Assembly (NCBI GenBank): GCA_002305755.1
Contig: DBQV01000025.1
Coordinates: 371-64,370, forward strand
Direction: 5' to 3'
Source: Christensenella sp. UBA1385
Lineage (GTDB): Bacteria; Bacillota; Clostridia; Christensenellales; Aristaeellaceae
Length of the DNA stretch: 64,000 bases
In this document: in pieces, positions 49,894 through 58,480 of the stretch
Layout: each line of letters starts with the position of its first letter
How positions within the stretch are numbered: the first letter of the stretch is position 1
Notes under the pieces: generated by a model
What the model saw: only the letters and a program-made list of their open reading frames with translations
What the model was told of the DNA's origin: nothing
Database searches by the model: none
Translations under genes and position numbers: made by a program

Positions 49894-50976
49894 CTATACA
49901 CCGACGGGCTTTTTCAGGCCGCTTCTCTCCGGCAGCACGGAAAGGTGATAGTACAGCACGGGCGACAGGCCGAACAGCATCGATTTGACGATGGCACGCC
50001 TGCCCCGCAGAAGTCTGTACCCCCCGATCGCGGGAGAGCGCTCCAGATTCGGATAGCTCTTTTTCAGATCCTCCGCCACGCGCTCCACAGCCGCCGAGGG
50101 ACGCAGACCGCGGCCGGCGACCAGCATCCGCACATTATAATTATACGTTCCTATATAATAATCGGGCCGTTCGTAGCCCAATATATGCTCCTTCAGCTCC
50201 GAAAAGCCCTGCCCTTCCAGAAAGGCCGCCAGTCGCTCCAGCGCGGCAACGGCGTCAAATTTGCGGATGTTGTAGGAATTGATGGCCGAGTTGGCCCGCT
50301 GCAGATAGAAGGCTCTGGCTCCGCGGGCAAAGCGGATAGAGCCCGCCAGAGAGAGAGCCTTGACAATAAACTCAAAATCCTCGCCCGCCACGCAGCCGGG
50401 GGTGTAGAGAAGGCCTGTTGCAAGAAGAAAATCCCTCCGGTAAGCCACGCAGCCGGTCCACATCCTGATGCTCTTGTCCACCAGTACCTTGCGCAGGAGT
50501 TCGGGCCCACTCCCTTCCATAAAGCCCTGCTCGCGCTCGCGGTAGGGGCGCAGGGTCTCCCCCGCCTCGCTGATCAGGTCGAAAGGCCAGTAACAGATAT
50601 CGCAGCCCGAGGCCACGGTCTCAGCGATGGCCGCCAGGCTGCCTTCGCTCAACAGGTCATCCCCATCCAGAAACAGCACGTAGCGGCCGCTCGCCTGCCG
50701 CAGGCCCTCATTGCGGGCAGCGCTCACGCCTCCGTTGCGCTGGACGAAGAGCTTCAGGCGGTCCGTCCCCCAGATCCGAGCGGCCCTGCGTGCTGTGTCG
50801 GCCGTCTTGTCGGTGGAGCCGTCATCCACCACGATCACTTCCAGGCCACCTACACCCTGCTTGGCCAGGGATTCCAGCGTTGTGGGCAGGTATTTTTCGA
50901 TGTTGTAGGCCGGTATGATGACGCTGAGCGCCACGGCCCCCGCGATGTCTCTCTCGTTCACACTGTTCTTCCTCAC
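49894..50976 (-). CDS. Glycosyltransferase family 2 (with C-terminal extension)
   Basis: 360 residues. The GT-A core begins with LSVIIPAYNIEKYLPTTLESL and EVIVVDDGSTDKTAD, with the DXD-type motif in FLDGDDLLSEG. About 100 residues of extension follow the usual domain. It adds a sugar from a nucleotide donor to a polysaccharide or teichoic-acid-like acceptor. The GTG start overlaps the preceding transferase by 4 nt (GTGA). Confidence 0.88.
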   Translation of the reverse strand: MRKNSVNERDIAGAVALSVIIPAYNIEKYLPTTLESLAKQGVGGLEVIVVDDGSTDKTADTARRAARIWGTDRLKLFVQRNGGVSAARNEGLRQASGRYVLFLDGDDLLSEGSLAAIAETVASGCDICYWPFDLISEAGETLRPYREREQGFMEGSGPELLRKVLVDKSIRMWTGCVAYRRDFLLATGLLYTPGCVAGEDFEFIVKALSLAGSIRFARGARAFYLQRANSAINSYNIRKFDAVAALERLAAFLEGQGFSELKEHILGYERPDYYIGTYNYNVRMLVAGRGLRPSAAVERVAEDLKKSYPNLERSPAIGGYRLLRGRRAIVKSMLFGLSPVLYYHLSVLPERSGLKKPVGV

Positions 50977-51773
50977 GCTTTTCCAACGCGGCGCTTTCTC
51001 AGAAATTTGTACAGCGGTGCAGGCAGCAGCCCGAGCACGATGGGCCGGGCTACGTAAACAAGATCCTTCACCGGCAGCCTGAACCGCCTGAAGATCAGCA
51101 GCTTGATATAGCTTTCGTTGACTCGGTATCGCAGCTTCCTGCGCCTGTAGGCCTTTTCATCGTCGCGTGCCCTGTACAGGGGCTCGCTCAGATTAGCCCC
51201 TGCATAGCCTGCGCTGTACAGCTTGTACCACAGGTGCTGATCCTCCACGCGCAGGTATCGGTCGCCCACGGTGTATCCGCCCACGGCGCGCAGCGCGTCC
51301 GCCCGGATCACAGCCGCCGCATGCACAAAAGGCGTGCCGCTGATGAGCTCGTGCGGGCCGGGGCGCGCCACACACCGGCTCTGTCCCCAATCGCCCCGTT
51401 CGTCAAACATGATCATGGGCGTGCTCACAAAACTGATTTCAGGGTTGGCCTCCAAAAAGGCTATTTCTTTTTCCAACCTGTCGGGCAGCGAGACATCGTC
51501 CCCGTCCTGCCGTGCGATGTACTTGCCCGTGGCCAGCTCCAGGCAGCGGTTCAGCGTATGATTCAGGCCCATGTTCTTTTCGTTGCCGATCAGGCGCACC
51601 CTGTCCGGATTCGCCTTCTGATACTCCTGCGCGATCCGGGAGCTGCCGTCCGTGGATCCGTCATCACAGAGGATCAGCTCCCAGGAATCCAAAGACTGCG
51701 CCAGCACGGACTCAATGGCCGCATTCAGTGTCTCGGCACAGTTGTACACACCCATGATGATCGATACCTGCAT
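50973..51773 (-). CDS. Glycosyltransferase family 2
   Basis: 266 residues from ATG 51773 (GGAGGG 5 nt upstream; the longer frame is rejected). The GT-A signatures are SIIMGVYNCAETLNAAIESV, ELILCDDGSTDGSS and the DXD motif in ARQDGDDVSLPDRL, then HAAAVIRADALRAVGGY and EDQHLWYKLYSAGY. Close in size to WcaA/EpsE-type enzymes. It opens the operon of three transferases that probably builds one surface polysaccharide. Confidence 0.88.
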   Translation of the reverse strand: MQVSIIMGVYNCAETLNAAIESVLAQSLDSWELILCDDGSTDGSSRIAQEYQKANPDRVRLIGNEKNMGLNHTLNRCLELATGKYIARQDGDDVSLPDRLEKEIAFLEANPEISFVSTPMIMFDERGDWGQSRCVARPGPHELISGTPFVHAAAVIRADALRAVGGYTVGDRYLRVEDQHLWYKLYSAGYAGANLSEPLYRARDDEKAYRRRKLRYRVNESYIKLLIFRRFRLPVKDLVYVARPIVLGLLPAPLYKFLRKRRVGKA

Positions 51774-51912
51774 CCGGTCCCTCCGCTTTGCTTCGCTGCT
51801 GAATTGCATTGGCTGCCCCGCTATTGTACCACGAACCTGCCCGGCTGGGCCAAGCCCGTCGGAGGCACCAAACAGGAGCGGTTTGAAGCCGTTGCTCCGC
51901 CGGTCAGCCGCT

Positions 51913-52545
51913 TCACAGCGCCTGCAGCAGCGAGGACATCCCGATCAGATACTGCGCGCCCCAGTAGGTCACCATGATGGCCACGCCCATGCTTTGGGAG
52001 CGGTTCTTCATGAGGCCGTACAGCAGCAGGCTGTCCGAAACCACGAAAAGCAGGGCGCCGGCCAGCGTGAGCGGCCCGGCGCTGAGAGCGGATGCCAGCA
52101 TGGCCGAAATGACGGCGCCGTAACCCAGGAAGGGCAGGCGCGTCTCTCCGCTCTCCCTTGCGACACGGTTCACGTAGTAGATGAGCCAGCACAGGCCCAG
52201 CACCCAGCAGATCAGATTGACCGGGCCGATCCCCCCGCGGGCGGAAAAACCCGCGATGTAGCACAGATGCCCCAGCGCGAAGGCCGCCATGCCGGCCTTG
52301 AAGCGCAGCTCCAGCACCACGTCGGCCAGCGCGCACAGCAGTATGCCTGCCAGGATCCATCCGGCGGCGGGCAGCCCGCTTAAGGCCGCGTACAGCGCGG
52401 GCAGGGCCGCCGCCAGGGTGGTGCCGCCCTTGAGAGCCAGCAGCCGGCGCCTCTCCCCCTCCGCCTGCGCGCACCTCATGTACATCAGCCCGCCCGCGAC
52501 CATGCCCAGCGAGCAGACAGCCATCACAGCCTGCGTGAATTCCAT
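51913..52545 (-). CDS. YhhN/TMEM86-family membrane protein, lysoplasmalogenase-like
   Basis: 210 residues, eight short membrane helices. The family segments are ILLCALADVVLELRF, FALGHLCYIAGFSARGG and GALLFVVSDSLLLYGL, with the conserved acidic residues of the proposed active site in the first and last. The human homologue cleaves the vinyl-ether bond of lysoplasmalogen; plasmalogens are known in anaerobic clostridia, so the same reaction is plausible. GGAGG lies upstream of ATG 52545. Confidence 0.82.
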   Translation of the reverse strand: MEFTQAVMAVCSLGMVAGGLMYMRCAQAEGERRRLLALKGGTTLAAALPALYAALSGLPAAGWILAGILLCALADVVLELRFKAGMAAFALGHLCYIAGFSARGGIGPVNLICWVLGLCWLIYYVNRVARESGETRLPFLGYGAVISAMLASALSAGPLTLAGALLFVVSDSLLLYGLMKNRSQSMGVAIMVTYWGAQYLIGMSSLLQAL

Positions 52546-52690
52546 GCAAGTTTCCTCCGTGTTCGTATGTATCTGCTTCTATATTCTTCACGGCCCGGGT
52601 CTTCTCCTGCCTGCGGAGCGCTTTTCCCGGTGTTTTCAATGCGTTCCGGACGTTTTGTTTTACGGATATATTTCATATATTACACATTTG

Positions 52691-52719
52691 TTGCAAAATT
52701 AGGGCAATCGTGTTATAAT
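52691..52719 (+). promoter_or_regulatory. Promoter of the second LRR gene
   Basis: TTGCAA (52691-52696) and TATAAT (52714-52719) with a 17-nt spacer. Confidence 0.7.
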
Positions 52720-52781
52720 GCGCCCGGTTTTTTGCTTTCGGGCAAGAGCCGCACTCAGATGTCCATGACATCATCCAGGAG

Positions 52782-53690
52782 ATGAAAGATTTGCTGAAAA
52801 AACTGATTTCTCTTATATTGCTGTCTGCCCTGCTGCTGCCCGGACCCGTGCTGGCCGAGGCGCTGGACACGCAGACCCTCCCCGCTCTGACCGAAACGCA
52901 GAGCTACGTCGATCTGAAGGACAGCCGGGTCAGGGATGTGGAAGGCTTTATGCGTTGGCTCTCGGAGCATCCGGCGCTCAGGCGGGTGGATATGTACGAG
53001 AGCCGCCTGAAGGCGGAAGAGATCGACGCGCTGGCCGAGCGCTTCCCCGGCATCGAGTTCGGCTGGACCATCCGTCTGACGGAGGACCACTATGTGCGCA
53101 CGGACGCCACAGCCTACGCCATCAACCACAACAACCGCTCCGCCCTTCACAAAAGCGAGGATTTCCGCCAGCTGAAGTACTGCAAAAACCTCATGGCGCT
53201 GGACCTGGGCCACAACGCCATCGACGACATCAGCTTCATGAAGGATCTGAAGCAGCTGCGGGTGATCATACTGGCCAACAACTTCATCACCGACATCAGC
53301 CCCCTGAGCGAGCTGAAGGACCTGGAATATGTGGAGCTGTTCAACAACTATATCACCGACTACTCCCCCCTCTCCGGGCTCGACAGGCTGATCGACCTCA
53401 ACATCGCCTTCAACCAGACGCAGGATTTCACGCCTCTGTACGGCCTTAAAAGGCTGGAGAGGCTGTGGGTGTACAACGCCAACAACCGCAGCAGCAGCGA
53501 CCCGGTAGATCCGAATCTGGTGGCCGCCCTGCAGCAGGCGCTGCCGGACACGGAGATCAACTCCACCAGCTACTCCACCCTCGGCGGCTGGCGCAAGCAC
53601 CCGCGCTACTATGTGGTGTTCAACATGCTGCACGGCGCGGTGGCCTGGCTGCCCTGGAGCGCGCAGGGCCTGGTGCCCAGATACAACTGA
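52782..53690 (+). CDS. Secreted leucine-rich-repeat protein (paralog of the 20.1-kb gene)
   Basis: About 302 residues. The signal peptide is KKLISLILLSALLLPGPVLA. An N-terminal domain shares DHYVRTDATAYAINHNN with its paralog. LRRs follow (LMALDLGHNAIDDISFM, LRVIILANNFITDISPL, LEYVELFNNYITDYSPL, LIDLNIAFNQTQDFTPL) and then the shared C-terminal GGWRKHPRYYVVFNM. The ATG at 52782 directly touches AGGAG; TTG at 52791, 9 nt after that site, is probably the true start and only shortens the signal peptide. Own promoter and terminator. Confidence 0.8.
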   Translation: MKDLLKKLISLILLSALLLPGPVLAEALDTQTLPALTETQSYVDLKDSRVRDVEGFMRWLSEHPALRRVDMYESRLKAEEIDALAERFPGIEFGWTIRLTEDHYVRTDATAYAINHNNRSALHKSEDFRQLKYCKNLMALDLGHNAIDDISFMKDLKQLRVIILANNFITDISPLSELKDLEYVELFNNYITDYSPLSGLDRLIDLNIAFNQTQDFTPLYGLKRLERLWVYNANNRSSSDPVDPNLVAALQQALPDTEINSTSYSTLGGWRKHPRYYVVFNMLHGAVAWLPWSAQGLVPRYN

Positions 53691-53707
53691 TTCAGCTTTT
53701 AAAGCAA

Positions 53708-53740
53708 AGCGCCGCCTTCCGGTCAGGAGGGCGGCGTTTA
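53708..53740 (+). terminator. Terminator of the second LRR gene
   Basis: CGCCGCC and GGCGGCG pair around TTCCGGTCAGGAG, with TTTA following, 20 nt after the stop. Confidence 0.75.
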
Positions 53741-53871
53741 GTTGACTGGATGTTTCCCGTTTCAGGTGCATTTTCTTACTCTCAATCGGAAAATCAAGAT
53801 TTTTCAATTGATCCAGGCCGATTTCTTTGTTGACTGTTTACTTTCTCCCGGATCAGGGGAGGAATGTTATC

Positions 53872-55335
53872 ATGCCGTTTGATTCTCAGTCTGCCGCTTC
53901 CATCATCACAGAAGCGCGCAGGCATGACGTTGAACTACCGTGGATCGAATTCAAAACGAATTGGAGTAATCCTCAGGATATAGGGGAATATGTCAGTGCG
54001 CTTTCAAATACGGCCGCGCTGTTTGGCCAGCCCCACGCCTTTCTGATATGGGGAATCAGCGATCCAGCCCACGAGCTTGTCGGTACTGATTTTGATCCGC
54101 ACAGGGCAAAGCAGGGTGCTCAGGATTTGGGATTATGGATCGCCACGCAGTTGGAACCCCAGGTTCAGTTTTATTTTCATAAGGCAGTGGTCAACTCAAA
54201 GCCGCTGGTGCTTCTTGAGATCACAGCAGCCTATTCTACTCCTGTGAAATTCAAAGGGATAGACTATATCCGTATCGATTCCCACAAGAAGAAGCTGAAA
54301 GACTTTCCTGATACCGAGCGTGAGCTGTGGGCGATCCTGTCCCGCAAACCCTTTGAAACTTTGATCGCTCTGGAAAACGTTTCGGCCGACCTGGCTCTCA
54401 GGCTGCTGGATTATTCGGCATATTTTGATATGCTTTCCCTGGAAATGCCAAGCGGTAAGCAACAGCTCATCGATTCGCTGATCGAAGATCGTATGCTCGC
54501 CCGAAACGAATCCGGTTCATATCATATTTTAAATCTTGGAGCGATCCTGTTTGCCAAGCGTCTTTCCGATTTTCCCGCACTCGAACGCAAAGCCATCCGA
54601 GTCATCCGATACAATGGCAATAGCCGCATGGATGCCGCCAGCAGGGAACAAGTCGGCGCAAAAGGCTACGCCGCCGGTTTTGAAGGGCTGATTGGCTATA
54701 TCAACGGGCTTCTCCCTGTGAACGAAGTTATGGGAAGAGCGCTCAGGAAAGTGGTTCCCATGTACCCCGAACTGGCTGTCCGCGAGCTGGTCGCCAACGC
54801 CCTTATCCATCAAAACTTTTTCGCACAGGGGACAAGCCCCATGATCGAAATTTTCAACGACCGTATGGAGATCACCAATCCCGGCATTCCTCTGATCGAT
54901 AAGGAGCGCTTTGTAGATCATCCGCCCATTTCACGCAATGAAAAGCTGGCTTCCTTCATGCGGCGCATCGGCGTTTGCGAGGAACGCGGCAGCGGCTACG
55001 ACAAGGTCGTTGCGCAAACCGAGTTTTATCAGCTGCCCGCCCCTGAAATAGAGATATATGATAACCATACAAAGGTCATCCTCTACGCCCATCAATCCTA
55101 CGCCCAAATGAGCAAAGAGGATCGTCAGCGCGCCTGCTATCTCCACGCCTGCCTCAAGCGCGTAAACCGCGAGCCAATGACCAACGCCTCTTTGAGAGAA
55201 AGATTCAACATTGCGCAGAACAACAAATCCATGGTGTCAAGGCTCCTGTCTGACACCTGCAAAGCAGGATTGATCAAAATTTCCGAAGAATCCACTTCGG
55301 ATAAGAACCGAAAATACCTGCCTTATTGGGCATAA
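53872..55335 (+). CDS. AlbA_2 / HATPase_c_4-domain ATP-binding protein
   Basis: 487 residues from ATG 53872 (GGGGAGG 9 nt upstream). An N-terminal Schlafen AlbA_2 domain includes ELPWIEFKTNWSNPQDIGEY and HAFLIWGISDPAHELVGT. A middle linker follows, then the HATPase_c_4 region YPELAVRELVANALIHQNF with the ATP-binding N box, and LASFMRRIGVCEERGSGYDK. A winged-helix end (TNASLRERFNIAQNNKSMVSR) completes it. These proteins are often mobile or defence-associated; the precise job is unknown. Composition is AT-richer than the surroundings, suggesting transfer. Confidence 0.85.
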   Translation: MPFDSQSAASIITEARRHDVELPWIEFKTNWSNPQDIGEYVSALSNTAALFGQPHAFLIWGISDPAHELVGTDFDPHRAKQGAQDLGLWIATQLEPQVQFYFHKAVVNSKPLVLLEITAAYSTPVKFKGIDYIRIDSHKKKLKDFPDTERELWAILSRKPFETLIALENVSADLALRLLDYSAYFDMLSLEMPSGKQQLIDSLIEDRMLARNESGSYHILNLGAILFAKRLSDFPALERKAIRVIRYNGNSRMDAASREQVGAKGYAAGFEGLIGYINGLLPVNEVMGRALRKVVPMYPELAVRELVANALIHQNFFAQGTSPMIEIFNDRMEITNPGIPLIDKERFVDHPPISRNEKLASFMRRIGVCEERGSGYDKVVAQTEFYQLPAPEIEIYDNHTKVILYAHQSYAQMSKEDRQRACYLHACLKRVNREPMTNASLRERFNIAQNNKSMVSRLLSDTCKAGLIKISEESTSDKNRKYLPYWA

Positions 55336-55434
55336 CGCTTGTTGCTCCATAGTTGATTGCAGCGCGAACATCCTTCGAGCATTCTTTGTACAATCCCATT
55401 TTCTTAGTTGATTCATAGTTGACCGCCAAAGCGC

Positions 55435-55468
55435 CCGGGGGCGGCAGAGCTTTTTCTGCCGCCCCCGG
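55435..55468 (-). terminator. Strong hairpin after the aldo-keto reductase operon
   Basis: CCGGGGGCGGCA (55435-55446) and TGCCGCCCCCGG (55457-55468) form a perfect 12-bp stem. It lies 17 nt past the reductase stop in the leftward direction. The T run is inside the loop, so it may act as a mRNA end rather than a classical terminator. Confidence 0.6.
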
Positions 55469-55485
55469 ATTCATTGCCGTCTGTA

Positions 55486-56445
55486 TTACTGCGCCGTCAG
55501 CTCGTCGATGCGCCGCAGCTCATCCTCCGTGAAACTCAGGTTCTCCTGCGCGCCCGCCGCGTCCCTGATCTGGCTGAGCCGGCTGGCCCCCACGATGACG
55601 GAGGCCGTCACGGGGCTGCGGTGCAGCCAGGCCAGCGCCATCTGGGCCAGCGTTTGGCCCCTGTCGGCCGCCAGCTCGTTCAGCCCGCGCACACGCCGGA
55701 GCACATCCTCGGTGATGCTGTCCCGCGTCAGGAACACGCTGGCCCCGGCGGCGCGGGAATCGGCCGGGATGCCGCTCAGGTACCGGTCGGTCAGCAGGCC
55801 CTGCGCCAGAGGGGAAAAGGGGATCGCGCCGACGCCTTCCTCGCGCAGCGCGTCATAGAGCCCCTGCTCGGGCCCGCGGTCGAACATGTTGTAGCGCATC
55901 TGGTGGATCAAGAGCGGCACGCCCATCCCGCGCAGGATGCCGGCCGCTTTCTTCGTATCCTCCGGGCTGTACTTGGAGATGCCGGCGTAGAGCGCCTTGC
56001 CGCTCTTCACGGCCTGCGCCAGCGCGCCCATGGTCTCCTCCAGCGGCGTTTCCGGGTCGGGCCGGTGGGAATAGAAGATGTCCACGTAGTCAACGCCCAG
56101 CCGCTTCAGGCTCTGATCCAGGCTTGCCAGCAGGTGCTTGCGGCTGCCCCACTCGCCGTAGGGGCCGGGGAACATCTGGTGGCCCGCCTTGGTGGAGATG
56201 ACCATGTGGTCGCGCCACGCATGCAGATCCTCCCGCAGCACGCGGCCGAAGTTGGTTTCCGCGCTGCCCGCGGGCGGGCCGTAGACATTGGCCAGGTCAA
56301 AGTGGGTGATGCCCAGGTCGAAGGCCCCCAGCACCATGTCCCGGATATCCGAAAAACGGGCGCTGTCGCCGAAATTGTGCCAGAAGCCCAGCGAGACGAG
56401 GGGCAGCCTGAGCCCGCTCGCGCCCACGCGCTTATACTGCATCAT
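55486..56445 (-). CDS. Aldo/keto reductase (YghZ/Kv-beta-like)
   Basis: 319 residues, a TIM barrel. The catalytic tetrad is recognisable: Asp/Tyr in THFDLANVYGPPAGSAE, Lys in VISTKAGHQM, and His in DIFYSHRPDPETPLEET. The N-terminus MQYKRVGASGLRLPLVSLGF and SPLAQGLLTDRYLSG match the YghZ branch, which reduces methylglyoxal and similar aldehydes with NADPH. It lies 12 nt downstream of the exonuclease gene. Confidence 0.92.
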   Translation of the reverse strand: MMQYKRVGASGLRLPLVSLGFWHNFGDSARFSDIRDMVLGAFDLGITHFDLANVYGPPAGSAETNFGRVLREDLHAWRDHMVISTKAGHQMFPGPYGEWGSRKHLLASLDQSLKRLGVDYVDIFYSHRPDPETPLEETMGALAQAVKSGKALYAGISKYSPEDTKKAAGILRGMGVPLLIHQMRYNMFDRGPEQGLYDALREEGVGAIPFSPLAQGLLTDRYLSGIPADSRAAGASVFLTRDSITEDVLRRVRGLNELAADRGQTLAQMALAWLHRSPVTASVIVGASRLSQIRDAAGAQENLSFTEDELRRIDELTAQ

Positions 56446-56457
56446 GAATTTTCTCCT

Positions 56458-57216
56458 TTACGCTTCAAGGTCGATGTCAAGTCCTACCGGGCAGTGATCG
56501 CTGCCCATCACGGCGCTTTCGATGAAGGCCTCCTTCACCCTGTCCATCAGGCGGGAGGACACCACAAAATAATCGATGCGCCACCCCGTGTTGTTGGCGC
56601 GGGCGTTGCTGCGGTAGCTCCACCAGCTGTAGGCCCCCGTCCTGTCCGGGTAGAGCGTGCGGAAGGTGTCGCTGAAGCCGCTTCCCAGCAGCTCGGTCAT
56701 CTTGCCGCGCTCCTCATAGCTGAAGCCCGGCTGGCCGATGTTGGGCTTGGGGTTTTTGAGGTCGATCTCCTCATGCGCCACGTTCAGATCGCCGCAGTAG
56801 ATCACCGGTTTTTTCGCGTCCAGCTCTGTCAGGTAGGCGCGCAGATCGTCCTCAAACTGCATGCGGTAATCCAGCCGCTTCAGCTCCGGCTGGGCGTTGG
56901 GCACATAGCAGTTCACCAGATAGAAGCCGGGGTATTCCAGCGTCAGCACCCGGCCCTCATCGGTGTGGCTGCCGTTCATGCCGTGAAACACGTCCAGCGG
57001 CCTGTGCCTGGTGAACACCGCCGTGCCGGCGTAGCCCTTTTTCTGCGCGCTGTGATAGTAGGCCAGGTAGCCTTCCGCGCCGAAATCCGCCTGCCCCTCC
57101 TGCATCTTGGTCTCCTGCAGACAGAAAAAATCGGCGTCCGCCTGCCGGAAATACTCTTCAAATCCTTTTTGCAGCACCGCGCGGAAACCGTTGACATTCC
57201 ATGAGATCAGCTTCAT
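56458..57216 (-). CDS. xth: Exodeoxyribonuclease III
   Basis: 252 residues. Family motifs are LISWNVNGFRAV at the start, FCLQETKMQ with the catalytic glutamate, YCGDLNVAHEEIDL with the Asp/Asn pair, and the C-terminal SDHCPVGLDI with Asp-His. It is the AP endonuclease and 3'-repair exonuclease. GGGAGGGCCCC precedes the ATG. It heads a two-gene operon with the aldo-keto reductase. Confidence 0.95.
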   Translation of the reverse strand: MKLISWNVNGFRAVLQKGFEEYFRQADADFFCLQETKMQEGQADFGAEGYLAYYHSAQKKGYAGTAVFTRHRPLDVFHGMNGSHTDEGRVLTLEYPGFYLVNCYVPNAQPELKRLDYRMQFEDDLRAYLTELDAKKPVIYCGDLNVAHEEIDLKNPKPNIGQPGFSYEERGKMTELLGSGFSDTFRTLYPDRTGAYSWWSYRSNARANNTGWRIDYFVVSSRLMDRVKEAFIESAVMGSDHCPVGLDIDLEA

Positions 57217-57310
57217 GGGGCCCTCCCTTGTCAGAATCGTTCACAGAAGTATACCCCTTCTGATCCTCCCTCAAAAAAGAGCGCCCGACGCGCTCCCTCA
57301 AGGATCTATG

Positions 57311-58480
57311 CTATTTCATCACCGGCGCGAAGCTCTCGTCCACCGTGATCACGCAGTCGCAGTCCGGGTAATGCCGCTTGACCAGCTCGGTCAGCCTGGC
57401 CTTCAGCTCCGCGTCGCTCAGGGGCAGGTCCGGCGGGCGCACGCAGTCGAAAATGACCTTGTGATGGTGCGCGCCGCGGACCAGGCGCAGATCGTGCACC
57501 GTCAGCTCCGGGTGGATGCTCTGCACGGCCTGCGAGAGCCAGCTGCGCATATCCTGCACCTGCGGGTCGCGGGTAACGATCGGGTCCATATGCACCACCA
57601 GAGAGAGCCCACGCTTTTCCTCAAAGTAACGCTCGATCTCATCCACCATCTCGTGGCTGACCGTCACATCCTCCTCCGCGGCCACCTCCACGTGCACGCT
57701 GGCGAAGCGGCGGGCGGGGCCGTAATCGTGCACCATCAGGTCGTGCGTGCCCAGCACGCCGGGGAAGGAGAGGATGGTGGAGCGGATATCCTCCACCATC
57801 CCGGCGTCCGGCGCCGCGCCCAGCAGCGGGTCCACCGTGTCGCGGATCAGCCCCCAGCCCGACCACAGGATGAAGGCCGCCACGCCAAGGCCCATCCATC
57901 CGTCCAGCCGCCAGCCGGTGAGCCTTGTGACGATCAGCGAGACCAGCACGGCCGAGGTGGTGATCACGTCGTTGCGGCTGTCCGCGGCGGAGGCCATCAG
58001 CGCACCGGAATCGATCATGCGGCCCACCTTTTTATAAAAGGAAGCCAGCCACAGCTTCACCAGCACCGACAGCGCCAGTATGCCCGCGCTCAGCGGGCTG
58101 AACACGGTGTCCTCCGGGCTTGATATCTTCTGCAGGCTGGATTTGAACAGCTCCACGCCGATCACCATGATGAGCACCGCCACGCTGAGGCCCGCCAGAT
58201 ACTCGTATCGGGCGTGGCCGAAGGGATGCTCCCGGTCGGCGGGCTTGCCCGCCAGCCTGAAGCCCACCAGGCTGACGATGCCCGAGGCGGCGTCGCTCAG
58301 GTTGTTCACGGCGTCGGCCATGACGGCGATGGAGCCCGACAGGAAGGAGGCCAGCAGCTTGATGCCCACCAGAAAGAGGTTGCACAGGATGCTCACCGCG
58401 CCGGCCCCGGCGCCCAGGCGCATGCGCCCCCCGCCCTCCGCGCCGGTTTTCGAGATTTTTTCGATCAGCCAGTCCGTCAT
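57311..58480 (-). CDS. Cation diffusion facilitator (CDF) transporter
   Basis: 389 residues. Six membrane helices with the family metal motif ADAVNNLSDAAS in helix II (A-D-x3-N-x2-D), the second GHARYEYLAGL, and helix V ASAADSRNDVITTSAV. The cytoplasmic C-terminal domain of about 100 residues holds SVHVEVAAEEDV and HMDPI. It exports zinc or manganese in exchange for protons; the N-x2-D ligand set suggests manganese-type or broad specificity. Its ATG overlaps the stop of the MFS gene by one nucleotide. Confidence 0.9.
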   Translation of the reverse strand: MTDWLIEKISKTGAEGGGRMRLGAGAGAVSILCNLFLVGIKLLASFLSGSIAVMADAVNNLSDAASGIVSLVGFRLAGKPADREHPFGHARYEYLAGLSVAVLIMVIGVELFKSSLQKISSPEDTVFSPLSAGILALSVLVKLWLASFYKKVGRMIDSGALMASAADSRNDVITTSAVLVSLIVTRLTGWRLDGWMGLGVAAFILWSGWGLIRDTVDPLLGAAPDAGMVEDIRSTILSFPGVLGTHDLMVHDYGPARRFASVHVEVAAEEDVTVSHEMVDEIERYFEEKRGLSLVVHMDPIVTRDPQVQDMRSWLSQAVQSIHPELTVHDLRLVRGAHHHKVIFDCVRPPDLPLSDAELKARLTELVKRHYPDCDCVITVDESFAPVMK

